The notes under the pieces are model-generated. The model worked only from the letters and a program-made list of their open reading frames with translations. It made no database searches and was not told where the DNA came from. Below, piece by piece: positions 52,174 to 61,391 of a DNA stretch of 64,000 bases. The translations under genes were made by a program, and so were the position numbers. Each line of letters starts with the position of its first letter. Within the stretch, counting starts at the first letter, position 1. Source of the DNA: JANSWY01 sp965228955. Its GTDB lineage: Bacteria; Bacteroidota; Bacteroidia; Cytophagales; Cyclobacteriaceae. The stretch is from contig OZ245848.1 in NCBI GenBank assembly GCA_965228955.1, forward strand, positions 6,200,001-6,264,000, written 5' to 3'.

Positions 52174-53091
52174 ATGAACGCACTAGATCAGATTACCATT
52201 AAATTTAGTACTGAGGCAATTGGGATTCTCAATGTCATACTAGGTTTCATAATGTACGGAGTAGCACTAAGCTTGAAGATGGAAGACTTTTCCAGAATCT
52301 TCAAAAGCCCTAAGCCCGCATTAGTTGGTATTTTCTCACAGTTTCTTGCACTCCCTGCCCTCACTTACTTACTAGTAATTATCATCAGGCCACAGCCTTC
52401 TGTAGCGCTTGGGATGATGCTGGTAGCGGCTTGTCCCGGAGGAAATATATCCAATTTCTTTTCGCTTCTTTCAAGAGGGAATGCTGCCTTATCAGTTACA
52501 TTGACCGCATTTGCATCGATCTTTGCGATCTTTATGACTCCTTTTAACTTGTTGTTTTGGGCAGGTTTATACGGTCCTACAAACGAGATATTAACCAAGG
52601 TAGAAGTTGCTCCTGAGCAGGTATTCAAAACAATAGTACTGATTCTAATCATTCCATTAGTTCTCGGAATGCTGACTAATAGATTCCTTCCAAAATTCAC
52701 AGAGAAGATAAAAACACCAACACACTACATCTCTCTAATGATGTTTGCAGGCCTTGTGATTTTTGCCTTCAGTAATAATTTCAATATCTTCATTGAGTAC
52801 ATTCATTTGGTACTTCTAATAGTATTTGTTCATAACCTTGTAGCGCTTTCTTCAGGCTATTCTTTGGGAGCACTTTTTAAATTAAATTTTGCGGATAGGA
52901 AGACATTAGCAATCGAAACGGGTATTCAAAATAGCGGTTTCGGACTGTTATTGATATTTCAATTCTTTGATGGGTTAGGAGGAATGGCTATTATTGCGGC
53001 TTGGTGGGGTATTTGGCATATTCTGGCTGGGTTGACAATTGGGTATTTCTGGTCTGGCAAATTCTCCCCCGCAGGTAAATTGGCTAATTAA
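52174..53091 (+). CDS. Bile acid:sodium symporter (BASS) family transporter
   Basis: A 305-residue protein with nine to ten membrane helices. VAACPGGNISNFFSLLSRGNAALSVTLTA and ETGIQNSGFGLLLIFQFF are the two crossover motifs of the BASS fold that bind sodium. Substrates in bacteria include pantoate and other organic anions, so bile acids are not implied. The ATG at 52174 is supported by the promoter position. It is followed after eleven bases by an acyltransferase gene. Confidence 0.9.
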   Translation: MNALDQITIKFSTEAIGILNVILGFIMYGVALSLKMEDFSRIFKSPKPALVGIFSQFLALPALTYLLVIIIRPQPSVALGMMLVAACPGGNISNFFSLLSRGNAALSVTLTAFASIFAIFMTPFNLLFWAGLYGPTNEILTKVEVAPEQVFKTIVLILIIPLVLGMLTNRFLPKFTEKIKTPTHYISLMMFAGLVIFAFSNNFNIFIEYIHLVLLIVFVHNLVALSSGYSLGALFKLNFADRKTLAIETGIQNSGFGLLLIFQFFDGLGGMAIIAAWWGIWHILAGLTIGYFWSGKFSPAGKLAN

Positions 53092-53102
53092 CGTATCCCG
53101 TA

Positions 53103-54308
53103 ATGATTAGAGAAATTTGGTACGAATGTACAAGGTTCTTCCTGAGAACAATGCTGTCTTTTTTTTATAAGAAAGTAGATATAAAGGGTCTCGACACACT
53201 TCCGAAGAAAACACCAGTAATATTTGCACCAAACCACCAAAACGCATTCATGGATGCACTTATGGTAGTAACTTTTTGCTATCACAAAATATGGTTCCTT
53301 ACTCGGGCAGATATCTTCAAGAAGAAAGTAGCAATATTCTTACTGAATTCTCTTAGACTGACACCCGTATACCGTCAGAGAGATGGTTTAGATGCGTTAG
53401 AGAAAAATAAGGATGTCTTTCATAAGTGCTACCTAAACTTCAATAAAGGAGAATCAATTCTTGTATTCCCGGAAGGAAACCACAAAGCCAGAAGACAGCT
53501 GAGACCAGTAAGTAAAGGGACTACCAGAATCGCTTTCGGTTATGAGGAAGATATGGGTTTTGACAAAGAGCTAGCAATTGTTCCTGTAGGATTGACATAC
53601 TCAGAACCTACCAGATACTACGGAAGCGCAAAAGTAGTGCACGGCAAGCCAATCTATCTGCAAGACTACATGGCAGAATACAAGGAAAAGCCTCAGGTAG
53701 CCATGCGAAAGCTTACGGCAAAGATAAAAGAGGAGTTAGAAGCCAACATGCTCAACATCCCTGAAGATAATTACGAAGTAATCGATTTCCTTCTTCGACT
53801 TGACGATAAGATATTCAATCAGCATTCAGTTCAGGAACTTCAGTCTATTTCAGAGAAGATGAATGATAAACTGAATGAAAACCCAGAGAAAGCTGAAGAG
53901 TTGAAATCCAAAATTGACGGGATGCCAATGTTGAAGAAAAACAAACCATCAATCATTCAATTGATTCTTTCGTTTTTGTTTATACCATTCTACTTGCTTT
54001 CATTCATTGCAGTACCACATTATCTGATCGTTAAAAACATTTTAAAGAAAATGAATGATGTGGCTTTTAAGTCTTCAATGAAAGTAGGATTGAGTATGTA
54101 TCTTGGAGTCCCTTATTTTCTATTCTTGATGGTTTTGGCAGGTATTTTTGTGCCAGGTTTATACCTAAAAGTTGGAGCAATTGTTTTTGTTTTCTTTAGC
54201 TTCTTCGTATTCCTTTACTACACCAATCTTTGGATGAAACTAAAGAATTGGAAATTCTTCAATGTCCGTAAAGAGTTATTAAGTGCAAGGGCAGAATTAG
54301 TTTCCTGA
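53103..54308 (+). CDS. PlsC-like 1-acylglycerol-3-phosphate acyltransferase family protein
   Basis: A 401-residue protein. The acyltransferase motifs are present: NHQNAFMD (HX4D), and VFPEGNHKARRQLRP as the phosphate-binding block. About 200 residues after the catalytic domain, a C-terminal region with three membrane helices follows (QLILSFLFIPFYLLSFIAV and others). This is longer than housekeeping PlsC and matches the larger glycerol acyltransferases of Bacteroidota. It probably remodels membrane lipids. Confidence 0.88.
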   Translation: MIREIWYECTRFFLRTMLSFFYKKVDIKGLDTLPKKTPVIFAPNHQNAFMDALMVVTFCYHKIWFLTRADIFKKKVAIFLLNSLRLTPVYRQRDGLDALEKNKDVFHKCYLNFNKGESILVFPEGNHKARRQLRPVSKGTTRIAFGYEEDMGFDKELAIVPVGLTYSEPTRYYGSAKVVHGKPIYLQDYMAEYKEKPQVAMRKLTAKIKEELEANMLNIPEDNYEVIDFLLRLDDKIFNQHSVQELQSISEKMNDKLNENPEKAEELKSKIDGMPMLKKNKPSIIQLILSFLFIPFYLLSFIAVPHYLIVKNILKKMNDVAFKSSMKVGLSMYLGVPYFLFLMVLAGIFVPGLYLKVGAIVFVFFSFFVFLYYTNLWMKLKNWKFFNVRKELLSARAELVS

Positions 54309-54360
54309 TCTTCTGGGAAATTAGGGTTTAGTAATTTTTTCATGTACTAATTAAACCATG

Positions 54361-54389
54361 CGCCAAATAATGTTGTCTAATTATTGGCG
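54361..54389. other. Inverted repeat between the acyltransferase and DUF1800 genes
   Basis: CGCCAAATAAT and ATTATTGGCG pair with one bulged base around an eight-base loop. No strong T-run follows, so it is a weak terminator candidate. The rest of the 170-base gap shows nothing. Confidence 0.4.
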
Positions 54390-54478
54390 TTAGAGTAGTG
54401 TTGTGTATTTTTATATACAATCTATTCTGATCAGCTCGGGTACAATCTCTTATCTACTAATCCAAATGAGCTACTGCT

Positions 54479-56209
54479 ATGATAAGTACATCTCAGAAGG
54501 ACATTAGGCCCATAGACTACAAGCAAAGAGCCGAAAAAGTCCGGAAAGTAAAACCTAAAAAACTGAAGCCTGAAGAGTTTCAGAATTTCAAAAAGCAATC
54601 AAGAAGTCAGCTTAAAACTGGCATTGAAGCCTACACGGGACCGTGGGAGGACAGAAATGTGATGCACCTCCTGAAAAGAACACTATTTGGGACTACCAAG
54701 GAGAAGTTTAACGAGTTTAAAGCCATGACATTTAATCAAGCTGTAGACGCTCTCCTGACGCAACCAGCTGCAATTGACCCTCCTGTAAATAATTATAATG
54801 GTTTAGATGACTTGCCAGATGATCCAAATGTAGAGTTTGGTCAAACCTGGGTAGAAGCACCTTATAATAATGATTATGAAGGTTGGAGAATCATTTCTTT
54901 GAAATCATGGATCCTTAACAATATGATGAATGAGGGAACATCCATGCATCAGAAAATGACCTTCTTCTGGCATAATTTATTGGTAACTCAATTCTTTGGA
55001 GTATTTATAGCCAAAGCAAGCTATCAATACTATGATATGCTTCATCAAAATGCATTTGGGAATTTTAAGGAATTAATCAAAAAACTGACTTTAGATCCTG
55101 CAATGCTGGTATATCTCAACGGAACCTGGAATCATAAAGACGCGCCAGATGAGAACTATGCAAGGGAACTACAAGAGCTATTTTGTATTGGAAAAGGAGA
55201 AGGCTCAGGATATACCGAAGCGGATGTACAAGCAGCCGCAAGAGTTCTTACCGGTCATGTAATTGATTGGGATACATTTGAACAAGAAGGTGTAGGGGAA
55301 TCTTATTTTCTTCCAGATTGGCATGATACAAGTGATAAACAATTCTCTTCATTCTATGGCAACACGGTGATTACAGGAAGAGAACAAGAAGGTGCAGATG
55401 AGTTGGATGACATGTTGGATATGATATTCAATGCAAATGAAACCTCATTGTACATATGTAGACGACTTTACAACTTCTTCGTTTACAGCGAAATCGATGA
55501 TCAGGCTGAACAGGATGTTATTGTACCACTTGCTCAGATTTTTAGAGATAACAATTATGAGATTTTGCCGGTATTGGATGCGCTTTTCAAAAGTGCACAT
55601 TTCAATGATCCTGAGAATCATGGCGTACTGATCAAGAATCCACTGGATTTTCTAATCGGAACATGGAAAGCTTCAGAAATTGAAAAGCCATCAGAATCTG
55701 ACATAGAGCAACAATTACAATATCACAGCACCCAACTTTGGACTATGGCCAACATGGGGCTGGAAATTGGAGATGCTCCTAGCGTTGCTGGTTGGCCAGC
55801 TTATTACCAGGCCCCACAATTTGATAAATCATGGATTACAACTGATACTATAGTAAACAGAGCAGCACACACTGATGCTATGGCTTGGTGGCGGGTTTGG
55901 ATCACTGAAGACTATCAAATCAGCTTTGATATGCTTGGGTTGGTAGCCAAACTGGATGATCCATATGATCCAAATAATATGCTTCAGGAATTGAGCGATT
56001 TGTTCCTGGGTATAGAGCTTAGCGACACGGGTTTCAGCACTTTGAAATCAATACTGCTGGATGGACAAGCAGAGGATTACTATTGGACAGATGCGTGGAC
56101 CGCATATGTTAATAATCCCGGAAATGAAGAATTCAAAGCAGTAGCTGAGAATAGATTGAAGGCGGCTTTTCAATGGCTATTTCAAACAGGTGAGTTTCAA
56201 TTAATCTAA
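54479..56209 (+). CDS. DUF1800 family protein
   Basis: A 576-residue protein of the DUF1800 family. Characteristic segments are HLLKRTLFG, FFWHNLLVTQF, ARELQELFCIGKGEGSGYTEADVQAAARVLTGHVID and WPAYYQAPQFDKSWI. No signal peptide is visible at the chosen start. The gene stands eleven bases before a DUF1501 gene; these two families are found as pairs in many bacteria, where DUF1800 and DUF1501 proteins are thought to act together. The reaction is unknown. Confidence 0.88.
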   Translation: MISTSQKDIRPIDYKQRAEKVRKVKPKKLKPEEFQNFKKQSRSQLKTGIEAYTGPWEDRNVMHLLKRTLFGTTKEKFNEFKAMTFNQAVDALLTQPAAIDPPVNNYNGLDDLPDDPNVEFGQTWVEAPYNNDYEGWRIISLKSWILNNMMNEGTSMHQKMTFFWHNLLVTQFFGVFIAKASYQYYDMLHQNAFGNFKELIKKLTLDPAMLVYLNGTWNHKDAPDENYARELQELFCIGKGEGSGYTEADVQAAARVLTGHVIDWDTFEQEGVGESYFLPDWHDTSDKQFSSFYGNTVITGREQEGADELDDMLDMIFNANETSLYICRRLYNFFVYSEIDDQAEQDVIVPLAQIFRDNNYEILPVLDALFKSAHFNDPENHGVLIKNPLDFLIGTWKASEIEKPSESDIEQQLQYHSTQLWTMANMGLEIGDAPSVAGWPAYYQAPQFDKSWITTDTIVNRAAHTDAMAWWRVWITEDYQISFDMLGLVAKLDDPYDPNNMLQELSDLFLGIELSDTGFSTLKSILLDGQAEDYYWTDAWTAYVNNPGNEEFKAVAENRLKAAFQWLFQTGEFQLI

Positions 56210-56220
56210 TCAACAATACC

Positions 56221-57774
56221 ATGAAAAGAAGATCATTTCTAAGACACATGACACATGGATTAGCTATTCCTGGTGTTGTTAGCTCATTTGGCTATGCAAA
56301 CGCTCAATCACAGGCAATCAACAACCTGTTGAGATTCGCCAATGAGACAGATAGAGTTCTTGTACTCGTATTTCTTGAAGGAGGAAACGATGGATTAAAT
56401 ACTGTGGTGCCGTTAGAAAGTATGTCAGCGATGAATACTGTCAGACCACACGTAATCCTGCCGGATAGTAGTTTAATTGAAATTCCAGGGAAGAATTTAG
56501 CACTTCATCCAGAGATGGCAGATTTAAAAGCACTTTACGATGAAGGTAGATTTGGTATCATACAAAATGTAGGTTATCCAGATCCAAATTTCTCACATTT
56601 CAGATCGACGGATATTTGGATGAGCGCTTCTGATAGTAATGAGTTAATCAATACAGGTTGGATTGGTAGATACCTTAATCAGGAATATCCAACCTTTCCA
56701 GAGGAATATCCTAATGAAGAAAACCCACATCCTCTTGCGATTGAGCTAGGATATGGTAGTTCGTTATTATTTCAAGGGCCTACTTCTTCTATGGGTATGG
56801 TGATTAACGATCCAGAGTATTTTTACGAACTAATCAACAATGAGGAGGAGGAAGCTCCAGATACTAATGCTGGAGATAAACTTAGATATGTAAGGCTTGT
56901 AGCTCGTCAGTCTCAGCAATATGGACAGGTTGTGGTAGAAGCTGCAGAAAAAGTGACCAGTCAAAGTGAGTATCAAGGCGATTTTTTATCTCAGCAATTA
57001 AGAATAGTTTCAAGATTAATTGCTGGAGGACTACAGACTCCTCTCTACATGGTTAGAATCGGTGGGTTTGATACGCACGATGCTCAGGTAGAGTCAGGAG
57101 ATCATACTACCGGAGAGCATGCAATATTGCTTCGGAATGTCAATAACGCAATCCGAGACTTTATGAAAGACCTTGAGTTTCAAGGAACTGATGACCGGGT
57201 TGTTGGTATGACTTTCTCTGAGTTTGGAAGAAGGATTGTGTCAAATGCCAGTTTGGGGACTGATCACGGTACAGCTGCACCATTGTTTGTTTTTGGAAAT
57301 AATGTTAGAGGAGGTGTTTTAGGTGATAACCCTGTTGTAACATCAAACATGGTATATGATGATAACCTTGAGATGCAATATGATTTCAGGCAAGTTTATG
57401 CTTCCATGATGGAACAATGGTTTGGACAACAATCAACCGGAGTTTCTGATGTGCTACTCGACGATTTTGATACAATTCCAATTATTGGTGATTCAGTGAT
57501 TACAGATGTAAACCCACCTGTTTCTCAGGAATTCAAAGTATTTCCTAATCCATTAAATGGACAGGCGAATATTGAGTTGATCACTGATGGAGGACCGCTG
57601 ACAGTGGATTTGGTAGATATGCAAGGAAGAACACTTCAGAATATCTACTCAGGTAGCCCGGAAGTTGGGAAACTGCAGATTTCTTGGAATACATCTCAAC
57701 TACAACCTGGAAGGTATTTTGTGAGAATGCGCAATTCTACAATTCACAAAGCTTCATCGGTAATCAAAAAATAG
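56221..57774 (+). CDS. DUF1501 family protein with Tat-like signal and T9SS sorting domain
   Basis: A 517-residue protein. The N-terminus KRRSFLRHMTHGLAIPG matches a Tat signal (RRxFL). The DUF1501 body includes LEGGNDGLNTVVPL, GYPDPNFSHFRSTDIW, IGGFDTHDAQ and FSEFGRRIVSNASLGTDHGTAAP, with sulfatase/alkaline-phosphatase-like metal ligands. The last 80 residues (FKVFPNPLNGQANIEL onwards) are a T9SS type A sorting domain. It is likely exported folded through Tat and then moved to the surface. Confidence 0.9.
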   Translation: MKRRSFLRHMTHGLAIPGVVSSFGYANAQSQAINNLLRFANETDRVLVLVFLEGGNDGLNTVVPLESMSAMNTVRPHVILPDSSLIEIPGKNLALHPEMADLKALYDEGRFGIIQNVGYPDPNFSHFRSTDIWMSASDSNELINTGWIGRYLNQEYPTFPEEYPNEENPHPLAIELGYGSSLLFQGPTSSMGMVINDPEYFYELINNEEEEAPDTNAGDKLRYVRLVARQSQQYGQVVVEAAEKVTSQSEYQGDFLSQQLRIVSRLIAGGLQTPLYMVRIGGFDTHDAQVESGDHTTGEHAILLRNVNNAIRDFMKDLEFQGTDDRVVGMTFSEFGRRIVSNASLGTDHGTAAPLFVFGNNVRGGVLGDNPVVTSNMVYDDNLEMQYDFRQVYASMMEQWFGQQSTGVSDVLLDDFDTIPIIGDSVITDVNPPVSQEFKVFPNPLNGQANIELITDGGPLTVDLVDMQGRTLQNIYSGSPEVGKLQISWNTSQLQPGRYFVRMRNSTIHKASSVIKK

Positions 57775-57784
57775 CCGAAATAGC

Positions 57785-57857
57785 ATTCTAAAACTAATTT
57801 AGCTCCATCCAAATAATATGTTTAGGACGAGGAGAGTGTTTAAATTAGTTTTAGAAT
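57785..57857. repeat. 17-base perfect inverted repeat directly upstream of the LytS-like gene
   Basis: The left arm ATTCTAAAACTAATTTA (57785-57801) and the right arm TAAATTAGTTTTAGAAT (57841-57857) are exact reverse complements around a 39-base spacer. The right arm ends three bases before the kinase ATG. In RNA the arm would cover the ribosome-binding region; in DNA it could be an operator. It could also be a terminator for the DUF1501 gene. Confidence 0.7.
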
Positions 57858-57860
57858 TTA

Positions 57861-58886
57861 ATGAATAAGAATAGATTATACTGGTTATGTCAAATTGTAG
57901 GGTGGTCCTCATGGAGCATCTTTGAAATATTCCTGTATTCTGCAGCTCAGCAATTTGATCTATATCAGATAATTGGTGAGCTTTTTCAGATATTCTTCAA
58001 CATCATTGTGACCCATCTTTTTAGGGAAATCATCGTTCGTGGTGGTTGGTTGAATTTTAGATGGGTGAAACTGGTGCCAAGGATTATACTTGGTGTTTTA
58101 ATTCTATCAGTTGCGAATTACTTTTTTCTTCTTGGTTTTATAATCCTTATTGGGGAAAATGCCGAAGGAGGATTCACTGTGTTCGGTTTTATTGCGGGAA
58201 TAATAGCGCCTTCTTTCACTTATTTTCTGTGGAGCATAGTGTACTTCACTTTTCACTATTTCGAGCGATATAACAAATCACTACAATACGAGGCAGCTAT
58301 CAATGAATTTGAGCTAAATAATCTTAAATCACAATTGAACCCTCATTTCATATTCAATGCACTAAACAGTATCAGAGCTCTTGTAGATGAAGACCCGCAA
58401 AAATCAAAAGATGCTATCACTCAGCTCTCCAATATCTTAAGGAGTTCCTTAATTCTGGATAAAAAGAGATTGATTACTTTTTCAGATGAGCTCACAACAG
58501 TGAAGGACTACCTGGACTTGGAATTAGTGAGATATGAAGAGAGATTGAAGGTGAATTACGATATACATCCAGATTCAGGAGACTTTAATGTACCTCCAAT
58601 GATGGTCCAAACATTGGTTGAAAATGGTATAAAGCATGGAATTTCTAAGCTCAAAGACGGAGGTGAAATTAGTATTAAAACCATAGTATTGGATCATACG
58701 TTAGTCATACAGATAAGAAATAGTGGTGAATACAAAGCGCCTAAAATAAACGGTCGGGAGGGCTTTGGATTGAATAACACCATAAAACGACTTGATCTCA
58801 TTTACGGTGAGGAAGCTAAATTCGAAATTGGAAATGAGACCGAAAATTCAGTACTTACAGAAATAATTATCCCAGAAACGATATGA
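57861..58886 (+). CDS. LytS/YehU-type sensor histidine kinase
   Basis: A 341-residue protein. Four membrane helices in the first 150 residues lead to a His_kinase domain with QLNPHFIFNALNSIRALVDE, where the histidine is the phosphorylation site, and an ATPase region with LVENGIKHGIS and GREGFGLNNTIKRLDLIY. It is transcribed with the next gene (four-base overlap), a LytTR regulator, and so forms a two-component system. The signal is unknown. Confidence 0.93.
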   Translation: MNKNRLYWLCQIVGWSSWSIFEIFLYSAAQQFDLYQIIGELFQIFFNIIVTHLFREIIVRGGWLNFRWVKLVPRIILGVLILSVANYFFLLGFIILIGENAEGGFTVFGFIAGIIAPSFTYFLWSIVYFTFHYFERYNKSLQYEAAINEFELNNLKSQLNPHFIFNALNSIRALVDEDPQKSKDAITQLSNILRSSLILDKKRLITFSDELTTVKDYLDLELVRYEERLKVNYDIHPDSGDFNVPPMMVQTLVENGIKHGISKLKDGGEISIKTIVLDHTLVIQIRNSGEYKAPKINGREGFGLNNTIKRLDLIYGEEAKFEIGNETENSVLTEIIIPETI

Positions 58887-59605
58887 AGGCATTAGTAATT
58901 GATGATGAAAGGTTGGCTAGAAAGGAATTAATCTCACTTCTAGACGAACATCAGGAAATTGAAGTGATGGACGAAGCGGTGAATGTTGATGATGCTTTTG
59001 AAAAGATTAATAACCTCCACCCTGATCTGATCTTTCTCGATATACAAATGCCAGGCAAAACAGGTTTTGAGTTACTAGAAATGCTTGATAAAGTACCAAA
59101 GGTGATTTTTACCACTGCCTATGATGAGTTTGCTATTAAAGCATTTGACTTCAATGCTCTGGATTACTTATTGAAGCCAATACATCCAGAGAGGCTAACA
59201 GAAACAGTAAACAAGCTGCTCAATAAAGACGAGAAGCCTGAAGTCAAACCAAATAGAAAGGATAAGAAATTAGGCTCTCAGGATCAGGTTTTCGTGAAAG
59301 ATGGAGATAGATGTTGGTTTGTGCGATTGGAAGATGTCAGGCTTTTTGAGTCTGATGGGAATTATATTAAAGTATACTTCGAGAAAAACAAACCAATGAT
59401 TCATAAGTCTTTAAATGCCTTGGACGAGAGACTTGACGACAGGAATTTCTTCAGAGCAAGTAGAAAGCATATTATTAACTTAGGCTGGGTAGATACTATT
59501 GAACCGTGGTTTAATGGGGGATTGATGGTTCAGCTTAAAGGTGGAGAGAAAATTGAAGTGAGTAGAAGGCAAGCTGCAAGGTTCAAAGATATGATGAGCC
59601 TCTAG
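58883..59605 (+). CDS. LytTR-family response regulator
   Basis: A 240-residue protein with an N-terminal receiver domain (IDDERLARKELISLL, and LIFLDIQMPGKTGFELLE with the phospho-accepting aspartate) and a C-terminal LytTR DNA-binding domain (VFVKDGDRCWFVRLEDVRLF, FFRASRKHIINLGWVD). It should regulate genes in response to the LytS-like kinase next to it. It is convergent with the next gene, overlapping by four bases. Confidence 0.95.
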   Translation: MKALVIDDERLARKELISLLDEHQEIEVMDEAVNVDDAFEKINNLHPDLIFLDIQMPGKTGFELLEMLDKVPKVIFTTAYDEFAIKAFDFNALDYLLKPIHPERLTETVNKLLNKDEKPEVKPNRKDKKLGSQDQVFVKDGDRCWFVRLEDVRLFESDGNYIKVYFEKNKPMIHKSLNALDERLDDRNFFRASRKHIINLGWVDTIEPWFNGGLMVQLKGGEKIEVSRRQAARFKDMMSL

Positions 59606-59973
59606 TTTTCTGAAATACCTACTTCTTTCATAAATTCTTTTTCGATTTCCCAATCTTTTGCCAGGTGCAGCATGGCGGTGGTTTCCATTTCGGTTACATA
59701 ACCTTTGTCGTAATTGTCATTCCAGATGGCTACAAGCTGAGAAAGCCTTTCTTTTATCTCCAGAACTCCGATTGTTTTCTTTAAGAATCCGCGTGCTCTT
59801 TCAAAAGCACTGATGTAGTCTTCTGCAATGAAAGCGTTGGCCCACTTTAGTTCCTCCATTCCGTCAAGTTTGCTGGCTGTTGCTTCTAAGAGTACAGTTT
59901 CCTCGTCATCAAGACCATGATAGTGGAAAATGAGAGAGTGGAGAAGGAGTGTTGCTTTCTTGAGTTCGTCCAT
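59602..59973 (-). CDS. Helical protein of unknown function next to ftsY
   Basis: A 123-residue, all-helical, acidic protein. Two similar helical segments (DDEETVLLEATASKLDGM and TEMETTAMLHLAKDWEIE) are weakly reminiscent of TerB-like domains, but this is not certain. It follows ftsY by four bases and is probably co-transcribed with it. No signal peptide is seen. Confidence 0.65.
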   Translation of the reverse strand: MDELKKATLLLHSLIFHYHGLDDEETVLLEATASKLDGMEELKWANAFIAEDYISAFERARGFLKKTIGVLEIKERLSQLVAIWNDNYDKGYVTEMETTAMLHLAKDWEIEKEFMKEVGISEN

Positions 59974-59977
59974 TTAG

Positions 59978-60934
59978 CTAGTTTGTCTTAAAGAATGAAT
60001 CTACGAACTCAAATTTATTAAATACTTGTAAATCCTCTACCTTTTCTCCTACACCAATGTACTTAACGGGAATTTTAAACTGATCACTGATGCCAATCAC
60101 TACGCCACCCTTGGCGGTACCATCTAGTTTTGTGATGGCAAGAGCCGAAACTTCTGTTGCTTTTGTGAATTCTTTAGCCTGAATGAATGCATTCTGTCCT
60201 GTGCTTCCATCTAACACCAAGAGCACCTCATGTGGCGCTTCCGGGATAAACTTTTGAATAACCTTCTTGATCTTAGAAAGCTCATTCATTAAGTTGACTT
60301 TGGTATGTAGCCTTCCCGCAGTATCAATAATCACAACATCAGCTTTTTGATCAACCGCTACCTTCACAGTATCGAATGCTACCGATGCTGGATCAGTATT
60401 CATACCATGTGATATGACCTCAACACCAGTTCTTTCACCCCAAAGTTTAATTTGATCAACAGCAGCCGCTCTGAATGTATCTGCAGCACCAAGAATTACT
60501 TTCTTTCCGGCTTGTTTGTACTGCGCTGAAAGCTTTCCGATAGTCGTTGTTTTTCCAACGCCATTCACACCAACCACAAGAATCACATGTGGAATATCGC
60601 TTTCAGGAATAGAAAAGTCTTTTAGATCTGTAGTGTTGTTCTCTTCAAGAAGGCCAGCAATTTCCTGTTTTAGAATGTTATTCAATTCTTCAACGTTGAG
60701 GTACTTATCCTTTGCTACTCTGGCCTCAATTCTTTCTATTATTTTGATGGTGGTGTCAACTCCCACATCAGATGTTATTAGAATTTCTTCAAGTTCATCC
60801 AGAACCTCATCGTCAACTGTAGATTTACCTACAAGGGCTTTTCCCAGCTTGTTGAAAAAGCTCTTTTTGCTTGTTTCCAGCCCTTTGTCAAGGGTTTCCT
60901 TTTTGTCCTTTGAAAAAAATCCTAGTAAACTCAT
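59978..60934 (-). CDS. ftsY: Signal recognition particle receptor
   Basis: A 318-residue protein. A short N-terminal NG-preceding helix (MSLLGFFSKDKKETLDKG) leads to the NG domain with GVNGVGKTTTIGKL as P-loop, DTAGRLHTKVNL and TKLDGTAKGG. It docks SRP-ribosome complexes at the membrane. The start MSLLGFF is preferred over an ATG three codons upstream. It lacks the long acidic A domain of E. coli FtsY, as is usual outside the Enterobacteria. Confidence 0.96.
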   Translation of the reverse strand: MSLLGFFSKDKKETLDKGLETSKKSFFNKLGKALVGKSTVDDEVLDELEEILITSDVGVDTTIKIIERIEARVAKDKYLNVEELNNILKQEIAGLLEENNTTDLKDFSIPESDIPHVILVVGVNGVGKTTTIGKLSAQYKQAGKKVILGAADTFRAAAVDQIKLWGERTGVEVISHGMNTDPASVAFDTVKVAVDQKADVVIIDTAGRLHTKVNLMNELSKIKKVIQKFIPEAPHEVLLVLDGSTGQNAFIQAKEFTKATEVSALAITKLDGTAKGGVVIGISDQFKIPVKYIGVGEKVEDLQVFNKFEFVDSFFKTN

Positions 60935-60964
60935 TGTGTGCAATTGTTACTGTGGGAATATAAC

Positions 60965-60990
60965 AAAAAAGTCCCTATGCAGGGACTTCA
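60965..60990 (-). terminator. Terminator of the rpmB-rpmG-DUF4295 transcript
   Basis: On the minus strand AAGTCCCT (60988-60981) pairs with AGGGACTT (60976-60969) around a four-base loop, followed by TTTTTTGTTA. It stands between the DUF4295 gene and ftsY, so ftsY transcription would need read-through or its own promoter. Confidence 0.82.
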
Positions 60991-61016
60991 TTCAATAAAT
61001 ATTGTTAAGGATCTAA

Positions 61017-61172
61017 TTAGTTAGAAGAAAGAACTTCTTTCACTTTATCCTCTGTAACCATCTCTTCTTTGAAGGTGTATGCCCCTGTCTTATCAGACTT
61101 TACAGCCTTGATCACTTTTGCATACTTTACTCCACCTTTAGTCTTTAGCGTTGCTACTACTTTCTTTGCCAT
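61017..61172 (-). CDS. DUF4295 family small protein
   Basis: A 51-residue basic protein beginning MAKKVVATLKTKGGVKYAKV and ending in VLSSN. This is the short DUF4295 protein found next to rpmG in Bacteroidota. Position directly after two ribosomal-protein genes suggests a link to the ribosome, but the function is not known. It starts two bases after the rpmG stop. Confidence 0.88.
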   Translation of the reverse strand: MAKKVVATLKTKGGVKYAKVIKAVKSDKTGAYTFKEEMVTEDKVKEVLSSN

Positions 61173-61174
61173 GA

Positions 61175-61357
61175 TTACTTAATTTCTTTGTGTACAGTAT
61201 ACTTTCTAAGAATTGGGTTGTATTTCTTCAACTCGATTCTCTCAGGAGTGTTCTTCCTGTTCTTTGTTGTGATATATCTTGAAGTTCCAGGCTGTCCTGA
61301 CTCTTTGTGCTCTGTGCACTCTAGGATCACTTGAACTCTGTTACCTTTCTTTGCCAT
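61175..61357 (-). CDS. rpmG: 50S ribosomal protein L33
   Basis: A 60-residue protein with the L33 pattern (RVQVILECTEHKESG, SRYITTKNRKNTPERIELKKYNP). It has only one cysteine, so this is a zinc-independent form. It lies between rpmB and the DUF4295 gene in an operon of small genes. Confidence 0.96.
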   Translation of the reverse strand: MAKKGNRVQVILECTEHKESGQPGTSRYITTKNRKNTPERIELKKYNPILRKYTVHKEIK

Positions 61358-61391
61358 CTTCCAATATTTTTATCGTCGACTTATGTCAACC

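Noticed and set aside
53088..53285. Cysteine-rich 65-codon minus-strand frame
   Set aside because: It is antisense to the N-terminus of the acyltransferase, including the HX4D motif, and has no support as a gene.
60516..60998. 160-codon open frame antisense to ftsY
   Set aside because: It mirrors the conserved GTPase domain of ftsY, has serine-rich shadow composition and no family resemblance.
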